Position numbers and translations under genes: made by a program. A DNA stretch of 64,000 nt from Litsea cubeba (Eukaryota; Streptophyta; Magnoliopsida; Laurales; Lauraceae), in the NCBI GenBank assembly GCA_012931725.1, contig CM022949.1, forward strand, positions 48,979,551 to 49,043,550, given 5' to 3'. The notes under the pieces are model-generated. The model did no database searches, had not been told where the DNA came from, and was given only the letters and a program-made list of their open reading frames with translations. Shown in pieces: positions 45,873-59,103 of the stretch. Position 1 is the first letter of the stretch; every line of letters starts with the position of its first letter.

Positions 45873-48174
45873 ACCGTCAAATAGTCTCTCTTTATCGATT
45901 TTAGATAAGAAAAAAAGTAGTGTAGTAAAGTAATTTTCAACTGTAAGACCCCAACCCCTTATTATTGGGATTAGTGCTGATTAAGTGTGTAATTAGTTCA
46001 CTAAGTGGGTTTAGAGGCTAAGTGTCTTATTTTGGAGATGAGAATAGATTTTGACTAGCTTTGGGAAGTTGGAGACCTTTTGGACCTAGTTTGATACCTT
46101 AGGAGACCCTCCTTCGTATTTTCGGGAAAGCTTTGGAGGTTAGTCATTATTTTTGTCAAATTTTGATCTTTGGCTCATTTAATCGAGGACGTTGTTTTGA
46201 ACAACTTTTGTTTTTGATATGTAGTATTTCGAAGTCTAGAAACCCTTGAAAATTCTAATTTTTCATTATTTTGTTATTTTGGATCCTTTGACCAAAAAGT
46301 TGACTTTTTACTATATCCAAAAGATAATTTTATGCCGGACACTTTTCATGTTTTTAGTTTCTTGATCCGATGTCCGAAAAGCCCTCTAATTCCCATTTTC
46401 CCATTGTAAGTTCTACTTACCCCCACCTCCACTTATTATATATAGGCCCTCATCTGTCTTCTCCCTCATTTCCTTCTCTCCCTCGACTAAAACTTCCCGG
46501 CCAATGTAGTAGCAGCAACATCTCCTCTTCTCCTCCATTTCTCTTGCTCAAATGGAGCCGCCAAGCCACCAATCCGACGAGGGAACTCCGACAACTTCTT
46601 TCCCTTCATCTCCTCTCTCGTATGATATTATTTTCGTGGGAATCCAAGATAGGCAGCCCAGTTACCTATTCTCCTTTTGATTTTCGGACTACCTACAGGT
46701 AGGGGATCACTCTCCCTCTTCCATATTTTGATTCTACACCCTTGGGGCATGCCAAATCCGGACATGCAAGCCTTGCCTTGAATTTTTTCCAAGTTTTCCA
46801 TTTTTGGAGGTATTTCAGGTTTATTTTTTGGGAATTTTTTATTTATTTAGGGAATCCCAACCCATTTGAAAAGTGTTTTTGGAAGCTCTTGGGCCCAAGG
46901 CAAGTGTTTAATTTGAGTAATCTTACATGCATGCTTAGTTTAATGGAAATTGTTAATGTTTAAGAATATTTTCATGTATGTTTAATCATGTTTAATGGAG
47001 GTGGATTAGTGTCAAACACATGCTTATTTGATGTCCAAAGACTTCCTTGAATCCAATTGTTTAGTTTGCTTTGGGGTAGAGTTTTATTCACTATTTTGAG
47101 TAGAAATTCAATTGCTTAAATCAATGTTTTGATGGGGGATTAGAGCCCTTAATTACCTTGATTTATTGGTGAATTAGACCCCCTTAATCCCCCTGATTTT
47201 TCCCTAATTACCCTGCCACAAACCCTGCGTTTTCCCCCTCTTGACCGGCCAGCAGGCACAGCCAAACTGTGCACTACCATGCACCAGCGGCCAGCTGTGC
47301 ACAACAGTGCCCACCGGCTAACTGTGTAGGGCACCGGCCAGCGGCCATGGTGCTGGGCACTGTTGTGCATGACTGGCCGGCCCAGCCATGGGATCCACGA
47401 TAGATTGTGGGGCCCCCCTTTTGGGGCCCATTTGGACCACTTGTGACCTGATTTTTTACCCACATGACCCATATAAATTTCAGAAAATTTTTGAAAAGAA
47501 AATCTCAGATTTTTATGAATGCAATGAAACATAGTTTTAGCCCTTTTTAAAACCCAACTTAAATGTATTCCAAGTTGGCTCTTTTGTATGGACCATGAGC
47601 CAAAGGTGGGAGTTGTTTTGGTCCCGTTTGACCCGGAATGACAACCAACCAATTATAAATTTTATAAAGACTTAATCTAAGAGGTTTTCAAACCCTTTTA
47701 AACCTGAATTTTTTGTGCATTGAATGCACGGGTCCTCGGTGTGAACCATGAGCTATAGGGGGCTAGTTTTTGGGACCCATGAACATAAATGGCCCAAATG
47801 TATTGTTTGACTCCGGGAATAATTGTTGAGCGTTGCACTCACCCCGGTGGATTATCCGGAGGCATGTAGGTGTGCGATGGACTTGGGGATGAACGTGATT
47901 AGAGTTTTGAGTGGCCGACCACATTACTAGAGCACTAAGGTATAAATTATCGGTCATCGAACCAGGGGCGGCCCTGAGTTTTCTGGGGCCCTAGGCGAGT
48001 TCTTAAAGTGTGGCCCTACCCGTATACCCACTGATAAATGATAAAAAAAATAAAAGACAAATTTTTTTTATTTGATAAAAAATTAAGTCTAAACTCCTTA
48101 CCTACTCTTACCGAATCAGAATTGTGTTTCACATTAACCAATTTACACCAAAATTCAATTACAAAAATTAAGCA

Positions 48175-50738
48175 CTACTGAAAAACTACTAGTCTTTTTG
48201 CATTTCTAGCTGCGAAATCACTAATTAAGTCTTCATAATCAAGCTTTTCTACCAAAGACTTTTCAATAGATAACATAGCCAATCCATTTAATCTTTCTTG
48301 GGACATGGTTGAACGAATGTAAGATTTGATTAACTTTAGCTTTGAAAAGCTTCTTTCTGCAGATGCAACGGTAACTGGTATAGTCAGCAGAATTCTGTAT
48401 ACAACCCATGCATTTGGGAAACAATTATCTCGTGACTTCAAATGATTTAGCACATCGATTGCTTTCTTTGCGTTATCTGGTAAAAGATCTCTCATGATTC
48501 TTAGCTCCGAAAATAAATCTGTCCCATCAATATCAGAAACACCGTCATGTTTCAAAAATTCTTCAAGATTGTTACAAGAAGCCTTTAAAGTATCTAGATT
48601 TGCAGACTTTAACTTCTCCAAATCAAACAAGAACCCAAAAATTTTCTGATACACTTCGAACTGCTCAAACCTACTCTTGAACGAAGAAAGAGCTTGGTCT
48701 ACTATAAATAAGAAGTAGTTAATTCGAAAAGATTCTTCAGCTGATTGTGTCACCTCTTCACTAACATTCTCATCGAACTATTTTTTTCTACGAATGATCG
48801 GCCTTTCACGAAAAACAGGTTGAATTTCCATCGTAGTTGCAATGTCCTTAGCTTCTGCCATGGCTTCTTTGAATCCAGATTCTTTATACTTTTCAAAAAT
48901 ATAAATAAGTCTTTTCAATTCATGTATGGCCATATCAATTTGCATGTCTTCAGTTTGAAAGTTTTTGCTAACAGAGTTAACAGCAAAAAGTAAATAATGC
49001 CAGATTATCATGGCAAGCAAAAACTCAAAACTTTCAATTTCATGTATCGCTAGTGACTCGGCTTCACTCTTTGTTTTAGGATCGTCACTATTTTCGGCCA
49101 AGTAAACCAAAGCATCTCTTATTTTCGGAGCTTGATGTCTAACTGCACGAACACTGTCCACACGGCTCTCCCAACGTGTTGCTGACAATGACTTTAGCGA
49201 GAGCCCTGACTTGGGCTTCACATCTTTGACATGATCTTTAAACACTTTCCACCTCTTTGTAGAAGACGAAAACAATGAATAGATCCTTTGTACCGCTCCA
49301 AAAAAGGATGTAGCTCTTGAACAAGAGTTAGCCATATCACAAAGAGCAAGATTCAAACTATGACAACCACATGGGGTGTACAAGGCTCTAGGATTTATTT
49401 CAAGTAGTCTACTTTGAACTCCTTTGTGTTTTCCTTTCATATTAGATCCATTGTCATACCCCTGCCCTCTTATATCACCAATATCAAGCTCAAGAGTATT
49501 CAAGATATTTTTTAGTGCGTCAAATAGGCCCAGTCCTGATGTGTCATCCATAATCAAAAATCCTAAAAAGAACTCTTCAATCTTTGGTGCAATTGATGTA
49601 ACATCCACAAATCGAATCACAAGCGACATTTGCTCTTCATGACTAATATCTGGTGTACAGTCAAGTATTACTGAAAAATACTTGGCTTCTTTGATTTTCT
49701 GGACAATAGCCTTTTTCACCTCACTTGCTAACAACTCTATCAATTCATTTTGAATCTTGTGACCAAGATAATGATAATGAATTTCCTTACTTTGAATGCG
49801 CCGAAGGTGCTCTTTCAGTATTGGATCAAATTCAGCAATCATTTCGATTATACTTAAAAAAATTCCATTATTCTCCTGATAAATCTTCTCATTTTTTCCA
49901 CGAAAAGCTAAATTTTGTTTAGCAAGTGCTTTCACTACAGCAAGTATTCTTAGTAACACTTGTCGCCAATGTTCCCTCTCTCTGCTGATTTCTTCTTGCA
50001 CTTTTCTATCAATTGTTTTATTCTTGTCAAATCTCTTCTTTAGTTCATACCAACTATTCCAATGAAGAAGGTGCTCTGGAGATGATTGATGCTCTGAAAG
50101 CCTTCTACTTAGGTTATGCCAGTCACAATATCCTTCACTGTCCAATTGAGAAGTGTTCCCATGTTGCTTGAACAACTTACAACAAAAACAAAAGACCTTA
50201 TCCAAAGAAACAATATATATGAGCCATGTTCTATCATTTTCAAATCCATTTGGCATTATGCGAGTGTAATGCTTTTCGAAGAGAAATGTCTGCCAAGGTG
50301 ATCTCTGGGAAACTCGACATTAGTAATTCTTATAGGACACTTTTCGACAAGTAAATCTCGATAATTTTGACCAATCTTGTCCCAATTTGCTGGATCAAAG
50401 TAGTCTGCAGCCAAAACATTATCATTCATCAAATGCTCAACGTTTTCATTCACTAAAGCCTCAACATCTTCATTCACCATAGGTTCAACGCTTTCATTCA
50501 CCAAAGCCTCAACATCTTCATTCGCCAAAGCTTCAACACTTTCATTCAATTCATGTTCTTCATTATCATCGTCATCCCTTTCTTCAACGTCAACCAAAGT
50601 TTCATTTGAACTTTCTATTTGTCCCTTTTTACCGAAAAACTTCAGTATATCTCCTCTTTGAGATTGAGATACATCGTCTAATCGTTGTTTCTTTTTCCTT
50701 TTCTCAGAGCCAGAAGGATATTTTCTAGTCGGGGGCAT
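48175..50738 (-). pseudogene. hAT transposase of the DUF4371/ZMYM1-like type, two lesions
   Basis: From the minus-strand ATG at 50738 the protein starts MPPTRKYPSG with basic residues. It then has a Glu/Asn-rich stretch containing four or five 12-residue repeats of the form NEDVEALV. Next come the zinc-finger-like region (VFCFCCKLFKQ), the DUF4371 core (LDCTPDISHEEQMSLVIRFVD), and the C-terminal hAT dimerisation domain (VTVASAERSFSKLKLIKSYIRSTM...RLNGLAMLSIE). Breaks are a single-base frameshift in an A run at about 50263, just before IMPNGFENDR, and an in-frame TAG at 48778-48780 (RRKK-stop-FDENV). About 850 residues would be normal for this family. The product would bind the ends and excise the element; this copy cannot make it in full. 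Confidence 0.9.
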
Positions 50739-52656
50739 GATGTAAGTAAAAATTCAGCAACAATGATATGATTAGACCTAATAAGAAAGATGTAAATAAT
50801 GGGTTTAGCTATTCAATCACTCATAATTTAAGCAATTGAACAAGGATACCAAAGAAACTTGTAAGAGAATCGGACTAAAGTGATTTAAAGCAATTAAGCA
50901 ATTCAATCACCCATAATTTAAGCAATTTAAGTAATTTAAACAATTTAATTGCAAAAATCAATTGTCGAGATCTGTTTAAAATACTATACCTATGAGGTTG
51001 TCTAGTCTCTTGATCCAACAAGGCACCACTGCAATTACATTCACTACACACAAAAAAAAAAATGTAAAAAAGTTAGATAAAAGTATTTAATAAAAGACAA
51101 AAAGATAATAAAAAATTAAAAAAAAAGTTAGAGAAAACTTTTTGCAAGATGTCAACATTGGAACATCTTTGAAAAAAGAAAGAAGTTGTTGATGTTGTAC
51201 TTGAAAGTTGAATCTATTAGGCCCTGTTTGGCAAATCTTATCTCTATAAAATAGATCTGTTTCAAAAAGAGCATTTTAAAAATAAACCGTTTGGTAAGAT
51301 CAAAATGGTTGAAATAGATGTTTCAAGAATCCAATGGTTCTTATTCTTTTACTAATTTTTCTAGACCAACAGAGAATCTGGAGTTGAGTTTTGACCATGT
51401 ACCCATTCTTAATATTCAAAATAGGATCAACGGTTTGGATCATGATGTGGGGCCCGCAAATGTTCAAAAATACACATCTATTGTTCTGCAGTTTTCGAAA
51501 AATATCTCAAGATTGGAGACATATCAACAGACCAAATTTGGGCAAAAATCAGCTATTAGACTTGGAAACCTTTCCAATGGTTTGGATGATAATTTAGTGG
51601 CCCACTGTTTGAGAAAAGAAGAAAAAAATGGACTGGTTAATATTGTGTGAGTTGTTGTTTTGAACCCAGGGCATATCCAATGGTTCTCTTTCTTTCTTTT
51701 TTTTTTTTGTCATTTTCTTAAGATCTACATTGAATCAATAGTAATGGCGTAATGCAAGAAGGATCAACGGTTTTGATCATATTCTAGGGCCCCACAGTTG
51801 TCCATAAATGTACATCGATTGATTTGTGTTTTTTTTTTTAGCAAGTATCTCTATTGGAGACAGATCATGGAACATCTGTCATGTTGACTGTTGGAGTGTT
51901 GGACTTGGAGATAAGAGATGTTATTTTGTTGACTGTTGGAGACTTGGAGTGTTGGACTTGGAGATAAGGCTAAGGCATTAATAGACACCACGTGTGGGAG
52001 TCTGGGATAGTGGGTGGCCCATTGCAACTTTGCAAGCATTGTGATGCGTGCACAAAGAAAGCAAAAAAGAAAGAGAGGCTTTTTTTACCTCATTCACTGA
52101 TCCGATTTGAAAGGTAGAAAGGAAAACGGAGAGGAGATGGGGGTGGAAGGCGTTTGGCGATGGGGCTGCCCGCTGCAATGCCTTGGTGCAGTGGTCCGGT
52201 GGAGGGCCCAGGACCTTCTCCTTCTTCTAATCTTCTGTTGTCTTCTATTTCTTCACTTTGTTTCTCTTTTTTTTTTTTTATCTTCTGCTGGTGGGATTTG
52301 GATGAAGTTGGAGGGATGAAGGGGTTTTGACAAAGGTTGGATAGGAGGTTGGGGTTTCCGTTTGGGGGTGGTAGTGATTTTAGGAGGGAAGAAAATCTAT
52401 TCAGACCGGATTTTCCGGCCTGACTGCCCGATTCTAACGTCATTCAGACCGGAAAATCCGGTTTGAATAGCACAGCTCTTTCAGTCTTTTGGAGGGCCAG
52501 GGATTTGGATGAGGCAGAGGTAGGTGGGGTTCAGTTCGATTGGGCCAGAGATTTCAACGATGGTGATTTTTTTCTTGACTTGGGGGCCCCCATTTTGGGC
52601 CAAATTTTGGGGCCCCAGCCAATTGCCTGTGTGGGCTGTCCCCAGGGCCGCCCCTG
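50739..52656. other. Non-coding part of the hAT element
   Basis: No gene. Short repeats of TGTTGACTGTTGGAG type occur at about 51883-51960, and T runs at about 51695 and 51830. Near the right end is the inverted pair GGGGCCCCCATTTTGGGCC / GGGGCCCCAG. Confidence 0.55.
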
Positions 52657-54342
52657 CATCGAACTCCAAGCAAGTGCAAGACCGAATCTCACTACCTCGA
52701 CATGTCAATGGCAGTCCGAATACTAGGATATCATTCGTAATGGTTCCTTGATTGTTATACTGATTTAATTTGTCTAAATTTCAAGTATAAGTCATTCTTG
52801 TACATGGTGTACATTAACCTTTCTCGCGTGATTCCTTTGTACACTTTTTTGTGCCTGACCTTCACCTTGCGCACATGACTTGTCACGTGCACATGGGGTT
52901 TTAGCGAGCATTCATTGCCCTGCTTGCCCCTACACTTAGGGTCCATGACACAGTGATTTGTGGTTGTGTAGCGTGCATTCCTTTGCTTTGCTCCTTCCCC
53001 GTCACCCGGATCCGCCTTGCCCTTCTTTTACCCAATCGAGTTGAGTCAATCCCGGCCGGAATGCTGCCCGATTTTTTAGAAATTTAGGATCATGCCTAGT
53101 TATGCTGTTTTTCATCATATTTCTCCCCAATTTGCAATAATATGTCAATTTTACTCCGCGTATCTCTCGTATGTTATTTCCGGATCCTTTGAGGGGTACT
53201 ATTTAATCATATACTATCCCAAGTATGAACTCCCTTGTCCGGGTACCACCCCTCAGCCCATGACTATTCCAAGTAAACCTAGTATGTCTGATTTGTGACC
53301 CGAGTCGACACCACTAAGCTTGAGCACCCTCTTTGGTCTGATGAACTGGTTTGGGGTCTGTAAATTTATTGTAACCAGCTGCAGTTTGTGATTTATTTTC
53401 CGTTGAGATGCTCGATACGAGTTGTTCTCCGGTGCGTGCCATGGCCACTCCCTACATGTATGTATGTATGTGCCTAGCTATAAAGCCTCCTTGCGAGGTC
53501 CGGCTTACTATAATTATAAGCATGTTCCATGTATGTATGCTCTCGTATACCATGTGTATTGGTGAGAAGATAGCTTTGTGTGGTTGCCACTTTGCCAGGT
53601 ATGTACAATATTATTCATTTTTACGCCGTGTAACTTGGGCTATTGCTTCCACCCCATTATCGGTGTTCATTCTACATTGCGTAAGTTGGGCTATTGCTTC
53701 CATCCCATTACCGGCATTCCTTTTAGGTCAAGCAAGTTTACAAAGTTTACCTATGCATATGTGATAGTGGTACTGTCATTAATGTTTCCAAATTATGTCA
53801 CCTTCATTGTACGCTCATGCATGATTATGCCTAGTTGTACCACTTACTTGAAACCATGCTATTCTATATATGGTCTTTATTCTGATTGCGAAAAAAATGT
53901 GATTATTATTCATTTTAAACACCTACTACGCTGTTGTGCCCGACCCTTGCTAACCTTGGTGCTGTAGGTTTTACCCTATCTTGTATCTTGTGGGAATTCT
54001 TGCGAAGGCATCGTGGAGTCGCATATTTAGGTAGGTCGTGCGGATGGTGCCATCTAGACATCCAATCCCGCATGAGTGACCATAACAATTCGGAGTCTCG
54101 CATGTTTAGTTTATATTCTGCCATGCTGGCATTTGTTGGCCTTTCTTTTTATGGGTTATAATTAATGCACTTTTTATATTGTAACCTTAACATGTGGGCA
54201 ATGTATACCTTGGTTTTTGTTTCGCTCTGTATTGCACAATTTACGATTTTTCTAGTCTGATGATTTGTGATATCATCATAAGTATATAATAAGCGATAGG
54301 TTGCGACACAGGATCCGAGGGCCACGGACTTCGAGTCACAAG

Positions 54343-57300
54343 TGATGGATTTGGATGCGGAAACTCTGACACGCGGCTGGAGATCTATGTGCGTTCTAGC
54401 GATTGAGAAGCTCCGTGAATCTCTTCGCCTCTTGTCTGTCCTGTGTGTAAGACCCTGACCTGAGTGATCGTGATTAACCTTTATTAGGTTGTGTTTTAGC
54501 TGTAAGTGAGATTAGTGAATTTTGGTTAAGTTTGGGATTAGAATAACTTTTATATAGCTTTAGGTAATTTTGAGAGCCTCCTTGATTTAATAGGACCCTT
54601 TGGGGGTTCCTTTAGTGACGTTGAGTGAACATGGGGGTCATTCGTGATTTGGAAAATTCATGTTTTACCTTTGTTTGACCTATCTCGTTAACCTCTACAA
54701 CTTTCATGATGACTCAGTCCCCGTTTGAGGCCCCGAAATCCAACTTTTTCATTTTTGAAGGCAAAAATGTTTTTTTACACTAAATCTAGACACAAAAATT
54801 CAATGTCTCCATAACCCGCGATATATGTACTTTTTGGAAACTAAAAATTTTGACGAACAACTTTCCCTTCTTTGTCGAATGCGTCTGAGGCCTCGAGGAC
54901 CATGTTTTTAGCCCATCAAGCCTTTTAAGTTGAGGGACCCACATCCACTTAGTATATAAAGTGAGCCCTTTTCCCCTTCATCCTCTCTTTTGCTCTTATT
55001 GATGTGGAAGAGACTTTAGCCCCAACTAAGCTAGGGTTCCTTCTTTCTTCTTCTTCTTTCTTTCTTCCTCCTCAATCCACCACCAACCCTTAGTCTAGAG
55101 GAGAATGGAGGTCACCATCTTTTTCCTCACCTTGCAAGCTCCCCATTGATAGCATTGAAGAGGAAAACCAAGCTTTTCAAGACTCCTTTTGAGCAAGCCT
55201 TGTCCATTTGAGAACCTTACAAGTGAGTAATATTCCTAATCTACTAGAATTGTATTTGTTTAGCCCTAGAGAGCTTCCATCTTCCCTATTGGAAGCCCTC
55301 TCTTCCTCATTCTTGGTATTGCCTTTTTAGGGTTTTATTGGGTTTGTTTTTTGGGGACTTTGGTTGTGCTTGTAGGAGTTGCTTGAGAGTGATTTAGAGC
55401 TTCATTTGCTAGCTTGGACCCAAGGCAAGTGGTTGAATAGATGGGTTTTGATTGTTAACATGATTTATTTGAAAATCTTGATTTCCATTAATTATTCTTG
55501 GTGGTTTCTTATATGATTCTCATCTACATTCTTGCTATTACTCCATTGCTATTGAAAAAGGCACATTGATGAGTCTTTCTCTATCTTTAATCTTTTGAAA
55601 ATGTATGCATTGTTATTTTGATTATATATTGTTTTGGTTACATATTGATCTTCACTTTGATGGATGTTCCTTTGATGGAAATGGGGTTGAATGTGTTGGA
55701 GTGGATGGTTTTTTTGGTAGGATGTTTATTGGAGGTTTGGGTGTGGTTTTGTTGGTTATGAGCCCTTAATTATGTGAAGGTTTGGTGGCTAGAAGTAGTA
55801 GTAAGAGAAGGAAATGGAAGCAATTCGAATAACTGTTTCCGGACAGTTCACTCGAGCGAACCCCAGACAGAGGCCAGTTGGCTCGAGCTGCCTTTCTGGT
55901 CACTCAAGCCAACCAGCCCGGAGTCAGTTTGTTCAAGCGAATATGGATTCGCTCCATCCAGAGAGCTCATAGCTCGAGTGAACTCCAAGTTCGCTCGAGC
56001 TATCTGTATTGTTGGCATGGGGCTGTGTTAGGAGTATAGGGATGATATCTAAAGGCTTGGGAAAGGTCTGTTTGGAGCCCGAATACGATGGGGAGACCTA
56101 GGGATTGACATGCAGAGCCTGAAGGAGGATGAAACCCCATCTCAAAGATTGGTTGAAGATTCTTGGGCTTGACAATGTGAATAGGGAACTTAGAATGTCT
56201 CCAACCTTATGGAGTACCAAGCTATTGACAAAACCAACATACGGGAACCCTAATCATACTGTTTTAAATCTTGAACCCTCAATGTATAGTCCGAAAATTT
56301 TGGAAATCCATTCATGTTTTGTTTTACTTAGACTTCACGTGCACTCTTCAGTTTTATGTATTGCCATGAGTCTGCTTCAGAAATGTTGAAATATACACTT
56401 TAGCATTTTGTTAGCCTTGGATATGCATGATAAATCCCGATGTGATACATGTGCCTATGAGCACCCTATTTAGTCTATTAGGTGTTATACATCTATATGT
56501 GTATGTATGCATGAGTTCATATTTCTTCGTGTGACCGATGTGTCGGCACCACTAAGCTTGGATAACCCTGTCGGCTTGATCCATCGACTTGAGGTCCCCC
56601 TTTAGCTCTGCCAGTTGTAGTCTGGATTCTGTTCTGTTCTGTTACCTGATTCCGAGGCCGTGGTTTTATTTAGTTATATGTATATATGTATATGGTTGGT
56701 CCTCGTCACTTAGTGTGTTCGAGACCAACACCTTTAGTGTGCTCTCAGCACATTTGTAATGGAGGATTTAGTTTTGTGTGGTTGCCATCTTGTCAGTTCC
56801 CTATTCATTGATACCCTTTTACATGTTTTACATTGCTCATGTGTTTTCGATTAAATTATGCATCTTATTTTATGAAAATTAATGTTTAAGCAGGTTTCAA
56901 TGTTTTCCAAGGTAACTTGTATTTTACTATTGTGTTTATATCTTTTCACCCACCTGCCAGACCGTCGTGTCTGACCCACTCTTTGGTACTCAGGTCCAGA
57001 CTCCGTTGCCTTTGAGGAGGAGCTTGAGGAGGCGGCCAGCGACCCGCAAAGTGTAGGCGAATAGCAGGCTGACGATGTCATGTAAGTACTCGATCAAGCC
57101 TGGAGAGGACGATACATTTTGGGAATGATGACTAACAATATTTTAGGAAATTTCTTTTGGTGGCATTGGCCTCTGTTGGCCTTTAATTTGGGGGATTGAT
57201 GAACTAACTCACATTTTGTATAAACTTTAACTTTATGTTTTCGGGAAATGCTATTGATCATTGCTCACAATGACATCATGTTGTATATACTGGTGCAATC

Positions 57301-57785
57301 AGTCTTATATCATGGAATGAATTTACAAACTTGGTTTGCTACTCACTTCCGCATCTTTGATTGAGTTTTATTTGTAAAATATAATATCCTCACCGCGGAA
57401 ACCTGTGGGAAATCACGTGCACGGATTATATTATGTCTGTATGAACCCGTGTACGTAGTAGCAATATAAATCAATGCACGTGGCATGGCATCATTAGTTC
57501 GCAAGAGATCCCGGATTAGGTTGGGGACCTGGTCCGGGGTCGCGACACTGTGAGATGGAATTATCCCAACCCTAAGGCTTCCTTATCTTATATAGACAAG
57601 TCCCAAAAGGTCACACTTATTCGATACTTCTTCGCCAAGAAACCTACATCCACTAATTATATTGGGAGTCTTATTAGTGGGAACAGATCAAGTCTTACAT
57701 TAAGTGGGATTGTATTCTCTGTTGGCATCAGCCTTGCTTGATCTGACGTGGGATCCGTGGCATGTGGGCTACACGATTTCCTGCA
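54343..57785 (-). mobile_element. Copia LTR split by LTR-B
   Basis: The pieces 54343-54445 and 57548-57785 join to one LTR. The left piece (GGATTTGGATGCGG ... CTTGTCTGTCCTGTG) is the reverse complement of the LTR end that stands before the primer-binding site at 59088. The right piece (AGATGGAATTATCCC and onward) continues it. On the minus strand the LTR begins TGCAGGAAATCG (57785) directly after a polypurine tract (GCCAAGTGGGGGAT, 57786-57799), which marks it as a 3' LTR. A TATA box (TATATAAG on the minus strand) lies at about 57578-57585. Confidence 0.72.
54446..57547 (+). mobile_element. Solo long LTR (LTR-B) inside the Copia LTR
   Basis: The ends are TGTAAGACCC and GTCGCGACA, with the exact 5-bp duplication CTGTG at 54441-54445 and 57548-57552. 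It has 3.1 kb and no coding region. It is of the same family as LTR-A (minus orientation) and LTR-C. Removing it restores the Copia LTR. Confidence 0.85.
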
Positions 57786-57904
57786 ATCCCCCACTTGGCA
57801 CGAATGCCATGTACATCAAATATATTTCAGTCACATACGCATCACATACCTTGCAAAAACCACTACAGGCAAAGCCTTGGTGAGAGCATCAATTCCTTTG
57901 AAGG

Positions 57905-58914
57905 CATATTGAAAATTTATATATCATTCTTTTCAGCATTCTTTCTGATGAAGTGATACTTTATCTCAACATGTTTTGATCGGCTGTTGAACTTTGTTTC
58001 ATTCACCATGGATATAGTAGATGTGTTGTCTATGTTCATTGGGACAGGCTTTTTTTCTCCAATTATCTCCAAATCAGTTAGGAAATATTTTAACCAAAAA
58101 GCCTCCTAGACTGCTGTACTCTAGGCTATATACTCTGCTTCGGCTGTTGACATAGCCGTAGAGGTCTGTTTCTTGCTACCCCAAGAAACCGCACCTCCTC
58201 CAAGGCCGGTTGTTAACTTTCTCTGGTTTAAATCATCGGCCCAATCTGCATCGAGTAGCCGCGCAGTTCCAAGACTTCACCTTGATAACATATGCGAAGA
58301 TTCACTGTTCCTTTGATATATCGCTGAATCCTCTTATCCGCATACCAATGATGTAATCCTGGGATACTTAGGAATCTGCTTACGAGACACACGGCGAATG
58401 CAAGGTCTGGTCTCGTACACAGCATCGCATACATGGTGCTGCCCACAATTTGAGCATAACGTTTCATTTTCATCACTTCCTTATCCTGCTCGTTTGTGGG
58501 TCCCTGATCGCTTGACAATTTTATGCTCTTGCAGATGAGAATGTCAATTGGTTTACACATAGCCATATCAAACAGTTTCAACACAGTTTTCAAATAGGAT
58601 CTCTGCGATAAAGCCAATAGCCTATTTGGACGATCACGGGTTATTTCAATGCCAAGGACATACTCTGCCTCACCCATGTCTTTCATTCCGAATCTTGATT
58701 TTAACCATTGTTTGATTTCATTTATGGCTTCCAATTGATCACCAGCGATTAAAATGTCATCTACATATAATGACAAATATAAGTAACTACTCCCACTGCG
58801 TTTAATATAGAAACATGTGTCTGCATTATTGGGGACAAATCCTATTTCACCTATGACCCGGTGGAATTTTCTATACCCTTGTCTCGAGGCCTGTTTTAAT
58901 TCATACAATGCCCT
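57905..58914 (-). pseudogene. Copia reverse transcriptase and RNase H, 5' truncated
   Basis: The minus strand encodes part of Copia RT, from RALYELKQASRQ through YLSLYVDDILIAGD (the catalytic YVDD) to KSRFGMKDMGEAEYVLGIEI and ARPDLAF-type sequence. A frameshift near 58240 leads into RNase H: DADWADDLNQRK, AVSWGSKKQTSTAMSTAEAEYIA, then two stops, and NSRSKHVEIKYHFIRK. The polypurine tract and LTR follow at the expected place. Everything upstream of the RT palm is missing, replaced by an inverted LTR piece at about 58915. The frame therefore starts with an artificial N-terminus read from the LTR. Confidence 0.9.
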
Positions 58915-59103
58915 ATTAAGTGTGACTATTTGGGACTTGTCTATATAAGATAAGGGAGCCCTAGGGTTGGTATGATTCCATCTCATAGGACAGACAAGAG
59001 GCGAATAGATCCGCGGAGCTTTCTAATCGCCGGAATGCACATAGATCTCCGGTCGCGTGTCGGAGTCTTCGCATCTAAATTCAACAATTGGTATCAGAGC
59101 AAG
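58915..59103 (+). mobile_element. Copia LTR 3' half and primer-binding site
   Basis: The LTR segment (TCTATATAAGATAAGG, then ATTCCATCTCATAGGACAG to ATTCAACA at about 59087) is followed at 59090-59103 by TTGGTATCAGAGC, the complement of the initiator tRNA-Met 3' end. It is in plus orientation, opposite to the RT fragment beside it. The LTR starts just upstream of its TATA box, so most of U3 is missing. Confidence 0.85.

Larger units (their letters stand above)
47963..52656 (-). mobile_element. hAT transposon, structurally complete
   Basis: The ends CAGGGGCGGCCCTGAG and (reverse complement of right) CAGGGGCGGCCCTGGG are inverted repeats. The exact 8-bp duplication CATCGAAC at 47955-47962 and 52657-52664 is diagnostic of hAT elements. 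Length is 4.7 kb. It contains one transposase gene on the minus strand (48175-50738) and about 1.9 kb of non-coding DNA on the promoter side, with poly-T/A runs. Confidence 0.92.
45942..54342 (+). mobile_element. Long LTR (LTR-C), interrupted by a hAT element and bounded on the right by a Copia LTR
   Basis: It starts TGTAAGACCCC and shares ordered blocks with LTR-B: CACCACTAAGCTTG at about 53309 and 56551, and GTGTGGTTGCCA at about 53578 and 56777. Without the hAT element it is about 3.7 kb. No coding region is visible. The right terminus is not preserved: homology fades before the Copia LTR that begins at about 54343. A possible end piece (GGGGGCGTCACA) lies beyond the Copia fragments at about 60491, but a matching 5-bp duplication could not be found. 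Confidence 0.62.

Noticed and set aside
57550..57741. Small plus-strand protein resembling the start of the minus-strand RT frame
   Set aside because: Both frames are read from the same LTR segment in opposite copies, so the likeness is DNA-level only.
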